Origin: Rhizobiaceae bacterium
Lineage (GTDB): Bacteria; Pseudomonadota; Alphaproteobacteria; Rhizobiales; Rhizobiaceae
Length of the DNA stretch: 47,622 nt
Assembly: GCA_025458045.1 (NCBI GenBank)
Contig: JALOTE010000006.1
Span: forward strand, 1-47,622
Direction of reading: 5' to 3'
Part shown: in pieces, positions 7,883 to 16,698 of the stretch
How the letters are laid out: every line of letters begins with the position of its first letter
Position numbering within the stretch: the stretch's first letter is position 1
Made by a program: the position numbers and the translations under genes
Notes under the pieces: model-generated
The model's input: the letters and a program-made list of their open reading frames with translations, nothing else
The model's database searches: none
Told to the model about the DNA's origin: nothing

Positions 7883-8502
7883 GCTTCCGGCTCGCCTGCC
7901 AGCGCGTAAACGTCAAGCCGCATGGTCAAGCGCTGGTCGGCATCGGCAACAAAATCCGTGCCGACGCGGCGCGGCGTGCGCAGGGTGAGCCCGGAAATGA
8001 CCAGCACCGGGCGCGCCCTTTCGATGGCCAACAGAAGATCCGCAAGCGTTGATTCGGGCAATTCAAGGTCGATGGCGAACTGGATGCGTTCAAGCGCCCC
8101 CGGTGCATCGGCGGGGGCTGCCGGTGCATCCAATGAGGGAACAGTGTCCGTCCCGGATGCGGCGGCTGGCACGACGCGCGGCGCGTCAATGCTGCGGATG
8201 GTTGCACCGGCACCCGTGATGAGGTCCTGCAACAAGGTCTGTGTCCGTGCGACCGTGACCGGCGTGACCGGCGCCTCGACAATCAGCGCTTCGCCGGACG
8301 CTCCGGCATTGAGGCCTGCCGCCGCCAGTTCGGCCTGCCGGGCGGCCAGCGCCGCCTCGAACTGCGCCGCCGACGCGCCAAGCCCTGCATTGGCAAGGCT
8401 CGCCGCCTGCCAGTCGAGAGCGGCGCGCACGCCTGCAACCAACGTCGCCACAAAGATGAGCACGATGACAATCAGCGAGGACAGGCGCGGATCGCGGATC
8501 AT
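7879..8502 (-). CDS. gspM: Type II secretion system protein GspM-like
   Basis: 207 residues with one N-terminal transmembrane helix (LSSLIVIVLIFVATLVAGV) after a short cytoplasmic stretch. An Ala-rich helical segment follows (~30-70), then a periplasmic ferredoxin-like region (IQFAIDLELPESTLADLLLAIERARPVLVISGL) as in GspM/PilO proteins. It would pair with GspL in the inner-membrane platform that anchors the GspE ATPase. The start forms an ATGA overlap with the gspL stop and its own stop overlaps the next gene, so expression is tightly coupled. The assignment rests on fold pattern and gene position more than on a sequence signature. Confidence 0.78.
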   Translation of the reverse strand: MIRDPRLSSLIVIVLIFVATLVAGVRAALDWQAASLANAGLGASAAQFEAALAARQAELAAAGLNAGASGEALIVEAPVTPVTVARTQTLLQDLITGAGATIRSIDAPRVVPAAASGTDTVPSLDAPAAPADAPGALERIQFAIDLELPESTLADLLLAIERARPVLVISGLTLRTPRRVGTDFVADADQRLTMRLDVYALAGEPEA

Positions 8503-9743
8503 GGCCGACCTGATCCCTCCGTGCCTTGCTCACGCTCTCCCCCTCCACCCGTGCCGCTGTCATCGGGCGGGGCAAGCCCGTCGCTTTCGCGCAAGACGCC
8601 CCCGTCCGCCGCTTCCGCCGATGCAGCGTCCGGGCTGTCTGCCGGCTGGCCCTCCCCGGCTCCGCCGTCCGGACTGTCCGCCGTCGCGCTGGCCGCACCG
8701 CCAGCCAGCGCCAGCGGACGGGTCGTCAACTGAAACTCCACCGGCCCGCCCACACCGGTTTCGTCCTCATCGGCAGACTGGCCGAGCAGGGCCGTTGCCG
8801 TGAAGCGGCCGGATTCCTCCAGAGCCGTCACCAGTTCGGGCACATCGGATGCGCGTCCGGAAATGGTGAACACGCCGTCGGCAAATGCGATTTCCATTGC
8901 GTGGGCGCTGTCGGGCATGGCGCGGGCCAGATCATCCAGCGCCAGCGCGATGCTGATTGCATTGTCCTTGATCGCCAGCGCCTGTTCTTCCGCGCTGCCG
9001 AGCGCCTCGGTGCGCCCTGCCAAGGCTGCGATCTTCGCTTTCGCGGCCTCGGTGCGCAGCGCGAAGCTTTGGCTTTCCAGTTCCAATGCGGACATCACGT
9101 AAGGCGCGCCTGCAAGGAGTGTGGCAAGGGAGATGCCGCACAGGAGCGTGACGACCTTGAGCGAGAGCTTGATCGCCTTGCGGCCCGCCTCGCGCGGCTT
9201 TTCGACCGCACCGGGTGCGCTCAGCACCACGGCCTCCGCCCCGCCTGTCAATCGCACGGCGGATGCGCCGAGACGGCTGAACACGCTTGCGGCATCCGCG
9301 GAAGCGGCCTTGGGCGCAATCAGCACTTCAACCTCGATCTTGCCGTCACGCGCCGCCGCAATGATCCGGTGTCCTGCATGGACCGCATCAGCCGGAAAGG
9401 GGGACAGCGCCGCAAGGCGTGCCGCGACAATGCCGCCAAGGTGTTCGGCCGCTTCGGCAGGCAAGGTCAGGGTCCGGCGAATCAAGGCGTTGTCCGGCAG
9501 CGCCAGGCTGACGGAGCGGCCTTCGATGCGCTTGCGGGCGGCGTTGAGGAGCGCCTGCGGCGCGGTTTCCGCCTTGGGGACGACCATCGCACCGCCGCCG
9601 CGCCCGGCCCCCAGATGCAGCGTGCCGTCTTCGTGCAATTGAGCGGGCATAAGGCGCGGAGCACGGCGCACGGCGAGGCGCTCGGCAAGCCAACCCGCCG
9701 GGCCATCAAACCAATCATCCAGCCGCTGGCCGAAGCCTGCCAT
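8499..9743 (-). CDS. gspL: Type II secretion system protein GspL-like
   Basis: About 414 residues from ATG 9743. An alternative ATG at 9758 adds five codons, but those codons (AGGCAGGA) look like the ribosome binding site of ATG 9743. Residues 1-180 form a cytoplasmic domain. A single transmembrane helix (VVTLLCGISLATLLAGAPYV, ~200-220) leads into a coiled, PilN-like periplasmic domain (~220-330). The last ~70 residues are low-complexity, rich in Ala, Gly, Asp and Ser (ASATADSPDGGAGEGQPADS), an extension not usual for GspL. In T2SS, GspL holds GspE at the membrane and contacts GspM. It sits between gspK and gspM. Confidence 0.8.
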   Translation of the reverse strand: MAGFGQRLDDWFDGPAGWLAERLAVRRAPRLMPAQLHEDGTLHLGAGRGGGAMVVPKAETAPQALLNAARKRIEGRSVSLALPDNALIRRTLTLPAEAAEHLGGIVAARLAALSPFPADAVHAGHRIIAAARDGKIEVEVLIAPKAASADAASVFSRLGASAVRLTGGAEAVVLSAPGAVEKPREAGRKAIKLSLKVVTLLCGISLATLLAGAPYVMSALELESQSFALRTEAAKAKIAALAGRTEALGSAEEQALAIKDNAISIALALDDLARAMPDSAHAMEIAFADGVFTISGRASDVPELVTALEESGRFTATALLGQSADEDETGVGGPVEFQLTTRPLALAGGAASATADSPDGGAGEGQPADSPDAASAEAADGGVLRESDGLAPPDDSGTGGGGEREQGTEGSGRP

Positions 9744-9789
9744 GCGTTCCTGCCTCATTCAGTGCGGCAACGGACAACCCGTTTGCCGC

Positions 9790-10650
9790 TCATTCATCAG
9801 CCCTGTCTGCGTCCGGGCGCACCAGCGTTTCCCAGTCGAGAATCCGGTAACCCGCACTATCCTCCGGGATGACTGAAAAGATAGCCCTGTAAATCTGCCG
9901 CGCGCCGGTTCTTGTGTCGGTCGCTTCGATCTCCGCCCGCCAGCTTTGCGCCGGAGCCTGTGCATGGAATTGCGACGCATTGAGGATCGCCTGCAATTGC
10001 CGGTCGCTGATGTCACCGGCGGCATGGCGGCGCAATCCGGCAAGCACCTCCGGCTCAAGGCCGGGAACATCGGCCAGCACATCCGCATCCACCGCATCAA
10101 GTCGCACCGTGTCGAGCCCGGATGCAACGGTCGCATTGTCCTCGACGAGGGCCTGCGCGGCGGCAGGCATCGCGCCCAACGCGTCAAGCATGCGCGGATC
10201 GGCGATGGCTGGCGGCAGCGATTCGCGCTGATCGGCTTCCGCCCTCAGATCCATCAACGCCCGCACCGCCCTGTTGGCGGATGCCTGATCCGGCATTGCT
10301 GCGCGAAACAGGCCGATCAGCAATTCCTCGCGCGCGGTATTCAGGTCGATGCGGCCGGCCTCATTGGCGAAGTCGCCGCTGAGCGTGATCGTGCCGAGCG
10401 TCACATTTTGCGTGAAGGCAAACAGCGGATCGATGCCGCTGGCGGCATTGTTGCGGATGCGCATGGCCGCCGGTGCCAGAATGCTCTCCGCGCTCGCCCG
10501 CAAGGCCACGGCGGCATTGGCTGACCGGGCGTTGGCGGCAACCCCCGAAAAATGAATGCGCAGCGCAATCGCAAGCGCCGCGCACACCACCATCAGCCAA
10601 AGGATGCCAACAAGGATGACGCCGCGCGTGGCTGCGCGCCCCCTCACCAT
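9790..10650 (-). CDS. gspK: Type II secretion minor pseudopilin GspK
   Basis: 286 residues. The N-terminus has a prepilin-like signal (TRGVILVGILWLMVVCAALAIALR) in which the residue at +5 is not Glu, as is characteristic of GspK. The long globular domain contains GRIDLNTAREELLIGLF and a helix-hairpin-helix-like stretch (LDAVDADVLADVPGLEPEVLAGL) typical of GspK. GspK caps the pseudopilus tip with GspI and GspJ, which are encoded in the distant gspFGHIJ operon here. The start overlaps the prepilin peptidase gene by 7 bases. Confidence 0.88.
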   Translation of the reverse strand: MVRGRAATRGVILVGILWLMVVCAALAIALRIHFSGVAANARSANAAVALRASAESILAPAAMRIRNNAASGIDPLFAFTQNVTLGTITLSGDFANEAGRIDLNTAREELLIGLFRAAMPDQASANRAVRALMDLRAEADQRESLPPAIADPRMLDALGAMPAAAQALVEDNATVASGLDTVRLDAVDADVLADVPGLEPEVLAGLRRHAAGDISDRQLQAILNASQFHAQAPAQSWRAEIEATDTRTGARQIYRAIFSVIPEDSAGYRILDWETLVRPDADRADE

Positions 10651-11342
10651 TGCATCCAGCCCGAGCCGTCATTGATCCCGGCGTTCAGCGCAAACACCAG
10701 GACGAGGGCGGGCGCAAGAAAGGCCGCGAAAGGCAACCGCCCCGTCCGCCGCAGCGGCCGGTTCAGGCGCCGCGCGCGCAACGCGGCGAAGACAAGGGCG
10801 GCGAGGCTTGCCAGCAGCACCTGCATCGCGACGCCGGTGACGCCCAGCCACAGCGCCGACGCGCCAAGCAGTTTCACATCGCCAAAGCCTAGCGCCTCCA
10901 TGCCGCGCAGCCTTCCATACAGGAACGAGAAGGCGGCGAGCGCGACGACAACCGACACGGCGCTGAGCAGGGCCATGCCGATCATGGAGACATGCGTGGC
11001 GGCAGGCCCATGTGCCGCCGGTCCCGAAGTGATGAAAACCAAGGCCCCGATGGCGACCAGCACCGTATCGAGATCCCTGATCATCATGCGGCGGAGATCC
11101 TCCAGCGCGATGCGGGCCGCCATGACCGACAAAAATCCGGCCGCAACGCATGGCACCAACAGGTCCGCCCAATCCTGTCGGACCGTTGCCAACGGCCCGT
11201 GGCCGACAGCAAATCGAGACACCATGATCACCGCCAAGGAAGCAAGAAAGAGCAGCGCCCCCAACCACCAGTGCGCAGCGGCCTTCCTCTGGCTGCGGGG
11301 CGCTCCGGTTCGGCTGTCGGCGTGGCGCACCGGCGCACTCAC
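10644..11342 (-). CDS. gspO: Prepilin peptidase (A24 family), short form
   Basis: 232 residues and largely hydrophobic, with about six transmembrane segments. The two aspartates of A24 aspartic peptidases are visible: DLRRMMIRD near residue 80 and the GxGD motif GFGDVKLLG near residue 150. It lacks the N-terminal cytosolic methyltransferase/zinc domain of full-length GspO/PilD, so it resembles the short CpaA/TadV-like form. It would cleave the leaders of the GspG-K pseudopilins in this window. GTG 11342 overlaps the gspD stop as GTGA. Confidence 0.85.
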   Translation of the reverse strand: MSAPVRHADSRTGAPRSQRKAAAHWWLGALLFLASLAVIMVSRFAVGHGPLATVRQDWADLLVPCVAAGFLSVMAARIALEDLRRMMIRDLDTVLVAIGALVFITSGPAAHGPAATHVSMIGMALLSAVSVVVALAAFSFLYGRLRGMEALGFGDVKLLGASALWLGVTGVAMQVLLASLAALVFAALRARRLNRPLRRTGRLPFAAFLAPALVLVFALNAGINDGSGWMQW

Positions 11343-13624
11343 TCGATGATGGTCGGCACCGGGCGCTTGAGCGGCACGCGCTGGCCACCCGCATTCATCA
11401 GCCGCAGTTGGGCCCGCATGGCCTCCGCCACCGCCTGGGCGTCCGCGCCGTCGCGGATCACCTGCGGCCGGATGAGCACGATCAGTTCGGTGCGCGTGCC
11501 CGCATTGCGGTTGGAGCGGAACGCTTCGCCAAGAATCGGAATGTCACCAAGAATCGGGATGCCGTCGCGCCCGCGCTCCTGCCGCTCGCTGATGAGGCCG
11601 CCCAGCATCACGGTCTGGCCGCTCTGCACCTGCACGGTCGAGGAAATGCGGCGCTGCGACACTGTCGGCGTCAGGGTCGAGCCGCCATTGGTGCGCGCGA
11701 CCGAAGAGATTTCCTGCTGCACCTGCAAGTTGATGGTGCCGTTGGCGGTGATCCTCGGCAGCACGTTCAGGATGACACCGGTGTTCTTGTACTCGACATT
11801 GTTGACGATGGGCGCTTCCGGATCGGTGACGGATTGCGAGGTGCGGGTCACGATCGGAACTTCGTCACCCACCTGCAACTTGGCAGGCTTGTTGTCCGTG
11901 ACGACAACGGACGGTGACGACAGGATTTTCACCTCCGTCACGCCGCGCAACGCATCGAGGATCAGCCGCGGATCATCTTCGGCGCCGATCAGGAGGTTGA
12001 AGCCCGGAAGAACGCGGTTGATCGCGGCATTGGCCGCGCCGCCGAACAGGCCGACGCTGCCATCATCATCCCCGAGGCCCAGATCCTGCGATTTGAGGAA
12101 GAACTGGACGCCGTACTTCAGTTCGTTCGACAGCACCACTTCGGCAATCGTCGCTTCGATCGCCACCTGGTCCTGCGGACGGTCGAGCGCGATGATCGCC
12201 TGCTCGATCGCCTTTTGCTGGTCAGGCCGCGCATAGATCAGGATCGAGTTGTTTTCCTTGTTGGCTGTGATTCGGACCCCGCCCGCGCCGGGGCCGGATG
12301 CCGAAGGCTGCGCCGCGTTCGGATCAGGCAGGAGCCCCGGCGAGGGCGCGCCGCCTTGCATGTCGCTCTGGCCGAAGCGCTCGTTCATCGCATTGTTCAG
12401 GTCGCTGCTTGCCTCATTGCCCTGCTGCGTGCTTGCGCCTTGCGCTTCCGGCGGCAATTGCGCGTTCGGGTCTTCCGTCACCTGCGCGGGCGAGCCGCCG
12501 TTGAAGATGGAATTCACCATGGCCGCCAGCCGCTCGGGGTCCACATGCTGGACGCGGTAGACGCGCAGGTTGGATGCCTGCGGGTCAAGCCGGTCGAGCC
12601 TGCCGATCCATTGGGCGGCACGTTGCAACTGGTTGCGCGTCTTGGCAACGACAAGGATGGCGTTGGAACGCTCCACCGCCTGCACCTTGATCGTGCCTGC
12701 CCCGCGTCCGCCCGCATTCAGATCGAGCACGCGGTTCAATTCGGGAATGAGGCTCGCCGCGCTGGTGGATGAAACCGGGAAAATGCCGACCGACTCGCTT
12801 GCAAGCCAGTCCTGGTCAAACGACTGGATCGCAACCAAAGCCGACCGGCGTTCTTCGGCGGTGCCCTGGATGATCAGCGAATTGGCGCCCGGTTCCTCGC
12901 GCACCATGCCGGGCCTTGCGACAAAACTGTCGATCAACGGGATGATCGTGGCGGCAGAAACAAATTTCAGCGGATAAAGCGTCACGCCATAGCCCGGTGT
13001 GACCTCCACTCCGCGGTCGATCTGCGCGGCACCCATCGCCTCTTCGGCGGGAATGAGGCGCAGGCGCGTGCCCTCGCGCAGCATGGCGATGTTGTTGGAC
13101 CGCAGCGCCGATTCGAACATGATCAGCAGTTCGTCGGCAGGAATTGGCCCGCCGGTGTTGAGTGTCACGGCGCCCTGCACACGGCCGTCGATCGTGTAGC
13201 CGAGGTTCAGCACATTGCCGAGCACGGCACGCGCGGCAGTCGGCACGTCGGCATTGTCGAGATTGAGTTCAAAGGTCTGGCCGTTGAGGCGCTTCAGCGA
13301 CGTCTGTTCGGCGCGCGAATAATTGGCGCGGAACTCCTGGCCCGCGTAAACGACCGCCTGCCGGTTGTCGCCGCCGCCCGGCGAAGACAGGAAGCCGCCT
13401 CCCGATGGCTGGCGCGCCGAAAGGTCGGCTGACGTCACGCCTGACAGCGGGTCGTCCTTCGACAGGATGGAACGCTTCGTCTCATCGAAAAACGAGGAGG
13501 TCTGGCAGGCGGAGAGAAAAAGGCAGGCCGCAACCGCCGCCATCCGCACCAACGATGCACGAAGCTCCGCCGCACGGCCAAAGCCTCGACGCCGGGGCCT
13601 TGTGGAGGTTGTGATCGGCTTCAA
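11339..13624 (-). CDS. gspD: Type II secretion system secretin GspD with lipobox
   Basis: The outer-membrane channel of the T2SS. From TTG 13624 the protein has ~761 residues; this start has a GGGGAG site ~8 bases upstream, whereas the farther GTG 13693 has none. The signal sequence MAAVAACLFLSAC ends in a lipobox (LSAC), so the mature protein is probably a lipoprotein. N0 (FELNLDNADVPTAARAVLG) and N1-N3 repeats (VTLYPLKFVSAATIIPLI; IFPVSSTSAASLIPEL; LRVYRVQHVDPERLAAMV) follow. The secretin core includes VAIEATIAEVVLS, VKILSSPSVVVTDNKPAKLQVGDEVP and VMLGGLISERQ...GIPILGDIPILG. A Gln/Pro/Ala-rich linker interrupts N3. It is first in its operon and divergent from gspE. Confidence 0.93.
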   Translation of the reverse strand: MKPITTSTRPRRRGFGRAAELRASLVRMAAVAACLFLSACQTSSFFDETKRSILSKDDPLSGVTSADLSARQPSGGGFLSSPGGGDNRQAVVYAGQEFRANYSRAEQTSLKRLNGQTFELNLDNADVPTAARAVLGNVLNLGYTIDGRVQGAVTLNTGGPIPADELLIMFESALRSNNIAMLREGTRLRLIPAEEAMGAAQIDRGVEVTPGYGVTLYPLKFVSAATIIPLIDSFVARPGMVREEPGANSLIIQGTAEERRSALVAIQSFDQDWLASESVGIFPVSSTSAASLIPELNRVLDLNAGGRGAGTIKVQAVERSNAILVVAKTRNQLQRAAQWIGRLDRLDPQASNLRVYRVQHVDPERLAAMVNSIFNGGSPAQVTEDPNAQLPPEAQGASTQQGNEASSDLNNAMNERFGQSDMQGGAPSPGLLPDPNAAQPSASGPGAGGVRITANKENNSILIYARPDQQKAIEQAIIALDRPQDQVAIEATIAEVVLSNELKYGVQFFLKSQDLGLGDDDGSVGLFGGAANAAINRVLPGFNLLIGAEDDPRLILDALRGVTEVKILSSPSVVVTDNKPAKLQVGDEVPIVTRTSQSVTDPEAPIVNNVEYKNTGVILNVLPRITANGTINLQVQQEISSVARTNGGSTLTPTVSQRRISSTVQVQSGQTVMLGGLISERQERGRDGIPILGDIPILGEAFRSNRNAGTRTELIVLIRPQVIRDGADAQAVAEAMRAQLRLMNAGGQRVPLKRPVPTIIE

Positions 13625-13738
13625 GCGGCAAGCTCCCCGCACACGCAACTTCGCTTCATCCGCCGGCCGGCGCGTTTCCGGCACATCCGACACTCTTTGT
13701 TTGCCTCGCTGCCCGCCGACGCAGGAGGCAAGCGATGC

Positions 13739-13754
13739 GGTAACCTATCGTTAA
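13739..13754 (-). promoter_or_regulatory. CtrA-like site in the gspD/gspE divergent promoter
   Basis: The minus strand reads TTAACGATAGGTTACC, which fits TTAA-N7-TTAA(C) with one mismatch (TTAC). It lies about 46 bases upstream of the outer gspD start and about 110 upstream of gspE. A matching site occurs at 36985-36999 before the polysaccharide co-polymerase gene. Confidence 0.4.
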
Positions 13755-13795
13755 GGGCGGTCGAAGGCAATGTTGCGGCACACCTGATCACAGTT

Positions 13796-13808
13796 TTGCA
13801 GGATGCAA
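13796..13808. promoter_or_regulatory. Short palindrome TTGCA-GGA-TGCAA upstream of gspE
   Basis: A perfect 5-bp inverted repeat with a 3-base spacer lies in the 170-base gap between gspD and gspE, 56 bases before the gspE start. It could be an operator half-site pair, or chance. Confidence 0.25.
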
Positions 13809-13863
13809 CTTGCGCCTGTCCCATGCTATCCATGATCGGCACAGGTGCGAGGGGAAAGACGGC

Positions 13864-15597
13864 ATGGCCCTGACGGACACGGAAATGACCGGGAACGCGG
13901 CATCGGGTGGCAACGCGGCTGCGCCATTCGATGATTCGGGCCTTGTCGCCGCCGGCTTGCTTGCGCCTGAAGCAGCGCGGCAACTGGCCGCGGGCAGGGC
14001 CGCGTTGTCGGCCGCGGACATGCTGCGCGCCGTCGCCGCCGGACAGGTTGACGCTGACAGCCTCGCGCGCCATCTGGCCGCCCGGTTCCATGCGCCCCTT
14101 CTCGAACGAACCGAACTGGCGGCCGCATCCGTGTCCGCGTCCAGCCTGTCACGCCGCTTCCTGACCGAAAACGCGCTTGTGCCGCTTGTGCTCGCCGATG
14201 GGGCTCTGGTCATCGGCGCCGCCCATCCGGGCGATAGCGAGCCGGTCGCCGCACTCACCGCCGCCCTGTCGGCCAGCGGCAGGCCAAGGCCTGTGGTGCG
14301 CACCCTGCCTGCGCCGGATGTGGAAGCGTTACTGGAGCGCGCCGCGACCGGCCAGGCCAATCCTTCAGCCGAGGCCGGGCGCGGGCGCAAGGCCGATGCG
14401 CTCGCCGCCTTCCGTGATCTCGCCTCCGGTTCGCCGGTTGTCGTGGCCGTCGACGACCTGATCGCCAGAGCGCTGGAGTTGCGCGCGACCGACATCCACA
14501 TCGAACCGATGCGCGACAAGCTGACGGTGCGCTACCGCATCGACGGGATGCTGCGCGAACTGCCGTCGATCGCCGAGGAGATCGGCGAAGCGGTTGTCTC
14601 CCGCATCAAGGTTCTGGCAGGGCTGGACATCGCCGAACGCCGCAAGCCGCAGGATGGCGGCATGCGCGTCACGTCCGGCGGCCGTGAAATCGAGATGCGC
14701 GTCGCCACGCTTGCCGCCGTCCATGGCGAGACGGTGGTGATGCGCCTGTTGCAGCGCGATTCGAGCCTGCTCGATTTGAACATTCTGGGGCTGGCCGCGC
14801 CGGACCGGAAAGCCATCGATACGCTGCTTGAACACATGCACGGTCTTGTCGCAGTCGCCGGGCCGACAGGTTCGGGCAAGACGACGACGCTCGCCGCCGC
14901 GCTCTCTCATCTGAACGACCCCGCCCGCAAGATCGTCACCATCGAGGACCCTGTCGAATACCAGATCCCCGGCATCGTGCAGGCGCAGGTGCAGCCGCAG
15001 ATCGGGGTGACGTTCTCATCCGCCATCCGGTCCTTTGTCCGCCAGGACCCTGACGTGATCCTCGTCGGCGAGATCCGCGACAGCGAGACGGCGCATGTGG
15101 CGGTGCAGGCCGCGCTGACCGGCCACCTTGTGCTGACAACCGTCCATGCCAACACCGCACCGGCAGCCTTCACCCGGCTGCGTGACCTCGGCGTCGAGAC
15201 TTATCTGCTCGGCGGCGCGGTGCGCGGTGTCATCGCGCAACGCCTCGTCCGCCGCCTCTGCGACAATTGCAAGCAGCAGTCGGTCATCACGCGTGACATG
15301 CTTGAGCGTGAGCCGCGATACGAGGCGGTCGGCTTCAATGAAGGTCAACCCTGCCATCACGCCAAAGGCTGCTCGCGCTGCAATGACAGCGGCTACCGCG
15401 GCCGCATTGCGGTGTTCGAGGTGATGACGCTTGACAATGAGCTGCTGAACTTGGCCTCCGGCGGCGCTGACGGATTGAAGCTGGAAGAAGCGGCCATCGC
15501 CCATGGCATGCGCACACTGGCCGATGATGCGCGGGAAAAGGCCTTGGCCGGGCTGACCTCGCCGGAAGAAGTGATCCGTGTGACCGGCTTCCGCTGA
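13864..15597 (+). CDS. gspE: Type II secretion ATPase GspE
   Basis: About 577 residues from ATG 13864, preceded by GAGGGGAAAG; an in-frame ATG at 13810 has no such site. The N-terminal MshEN-like domain (~20-170) binds GspL. The ATPase core has Walker A GPTGSGKTTT (~334-343), an Asp box, Walker B VILVGEIRDSET (~398) and a His box HLVLTTVHANTA. The zinc site of two CxxC pairs (LCDNCK near 465, CSRCNDSGYRGR near 502) marks it as GspE/PilB rather than a PilT retraction motor. It is the only gsp gene here transcribed on the plus strand, divergent from gspD and convergent with the collagen-like gene. Confidence 0.95.
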   Translation: MALTDTEMTGNAASGGNAAAPFDDSGLVAAGLLAPEAARQLAAGRAALSAADMLRAVAAGQVDADSLARHLAARFHAPLLERTELAAASVSASSLSRRFLTENALVPLVLADGALVIGAAHPGDSEPVAALTAALSASGRPRPVVRTLPAPDVEALLERAATGQANPSAEAGRGRKADALAAFRDLASGSPVVVAVDDLIARALELRATDIHIEPMRDKLTVRYRIDGMLRELPSIAEEIGEAVVSRIKVLAGLDIAERRKPQDGGMRVTSGGREIEMRVATLAAVHGETVVMRLLQRDSSLLDLNILGLAAPDRKAIDTLLEHMHGLVAVAGPTGSGKTTTLAAALSHLNDPARKIVTIEDPVEYQIPGIVQAQVQPQIGVTFSSAIRSFVRQDPDVILVGEIRDSETAHVAVQAALTGHLVLTTVHANTAPAAFTRLRDLGVETYLLGGAVRGVIAQRLVRRLCDNCKQQSVITRDMLEREPRYEAVGFNEGQPCHHAKGCSRCNDSGYRGRIAVFEVMTLDNELLNLASGGADGLKLEEAAIAHGMRTLADDAREKALAGLTSPEEVIRVTGFR

Positions 15598-15632
15598 AGG
15601 CGAATTCTTTGCCCCTCATGTACGGATTTTCG

Positions 15633-15663
15633 CACTTCTCCCCACTGACGCGCGGAGAAAGTG
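15633..15663. terminator. Hairpin between convergent gspE and collagen-like gene
   Basis: CACTTCTCC (15633-15641) pairs with GGAGAAAGTG (15654-15663) with one bulged A, giving about nine base pairs around a 12-base loop. No U-run follows on either strand, so a termination role is only plausible from position. Confidence 0.35.
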
Positions 15664-15688
15664 AGAGCCGGTCGACGGGTGGCGCTGT

Positions 15689-16564
15689 TTACGGCGCGGC
15701 TGGAACCCGGCAGCAGCGCCGGGCTGCAGACAGTGTCGCAGGGCTCGAAAAGCTCCTGTTGTTCGCAGCACAGTAGTTTTCAGAAAACCCGACCAAAAAC
15801 AGGTCGTAACTGTTTGAGTCACACAGGGTCTGCGTCTGGGTGTATCCGGCTTCACACGATTCGGCCGCGGTCAAGGTAAACGACTGCGCTACCGCCAAAA
15901 CCTGAGTGGAAGCAGTGGTTGTGTAACAATCCAAGGCCAGTGGATTGATCGGTCCGGCCGGGCCTGCCGGGCCTGTTGCGCCTGCCTGACCCGCTGGACC
16001 CGCGGGGCCTGCCGGTCCAGCAGCGCCAGCAGCGCCCGTCGCGCCTTCAGGACCGGCCGGGCCGGTAGCCCCGGCAGGCCCCGCCGGCCCGGCAACTCCT
16101 TGGGGCCCAGCCGGACCTTCAATCCCTTGACGCCCCATTGCGCCGGGGAGCGCGATGACCCGCCAGTAGAAATTGATGTTTGCGCCGGAAGGCCTTTTGT
16201 TGAGGTTGCCAAACGAACGGATCGCCGCGAAGGAACCCCCCTCGCTGACGACCATGTCGCCAACATTGTACGTGACGGACGGAGACCAAGCGCCGCGCGA
16301 CAGGAGCCCGGATACGAGCACACGCCATTTCGTCGCGCTCGCCGGGAGATCGGGTTTTGCATTCCGGCTTGTGGCCAACGCCACATAGGAGCCGCCGCCC
16401 AACTGCACCACGTCATCGGCGGCATAGTTCACGGTCGCCTGCCATTGGCCCTTGAAGAGCAGTTCCGCCTCAGCGGGCAAGGAAACAAGCAAGAGCGTGA
16501 TGCTTGCCAAGGTCGCCATCACCGAGCGCAATGCAGTAACGAAGTGACGTGAAGTCCTGGACAT
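15689..16564 (-). CDS. Secreted collagen-like protein with two chitin-binding-module-like repeats and Cys-rich tail
   Basis: 291 residues from ATG 16564 (MSRTSRHF); an in-frame start at 16612 would add 16 residues. A signal peptide spans ~1-33 (ending PAEA). Two similar repeats at ~38-83 and ~91-136 share the pattern G-x-W-x(4)-Y-x(4)-D-x-V-x(4)-G-S-(Y/F)-x-A followed by a Trp, as in ChtBD3/CBM5-like modules. Residues ~141-206 are 22 uninterrupted Gly-x-y triplets, mostly GPA, GAT and GPE, which should form a collagen triple helix. The last ~85 residues hold six cysteines, suggesting disulfides. No membrane or LPXTG-type anchor is present, so it is probably exported and trimeric. It is convergent with gspE and is a candidate T2SS cargo or surface adhesin, which is inference. 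Confidence 0.8.
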   Translation of the reverse strand: MSRTSRHFVTALRSVMATLASITLLLVSLPAEAELLFKGQWQATVNYAADDVVQLGGGSYVALATSRNAKPDLPASATKWRVLVSGLLSRGAWSPSVTYNVGDMVVSEGGSFAAIRSFGNLNKRPSGANINFYWRVIALPGAMGRQGIEGPAGPQGVAGPAGPAGATGPAGPEGATGAAGAAGPAGPAGPAGQAGATGPAGPAGPINPLALDCYTTTASTQVLAVAQSFTLTAAESCEAGYTQTQTLCDSNSYDLFLVGFSENYCAANNRSFSSPATLSAARRCCRVPAAP

Positions 16565-16698
16565 CGAGCCAATACGCACTATCGCCCCCAATTGACAAAG
16601 TCCCCGGCCCAACAGCTATCTCAACGCATTCACTGGCGCAATAGAGTTGTGCTTTCTGCGGGGTGCCCCGGGTTTGCAGTGGCACAGCACCAAGATGC

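Noticed and set aside
16565-16600. Sigma70 promoter TTGTCA...TATTGG for the collagen-like gene
   Set aside because: The -10-like hexamer ends only five bases before the chosen start codon, so it would give an essentially leaderless message; too weak to list as a feature.
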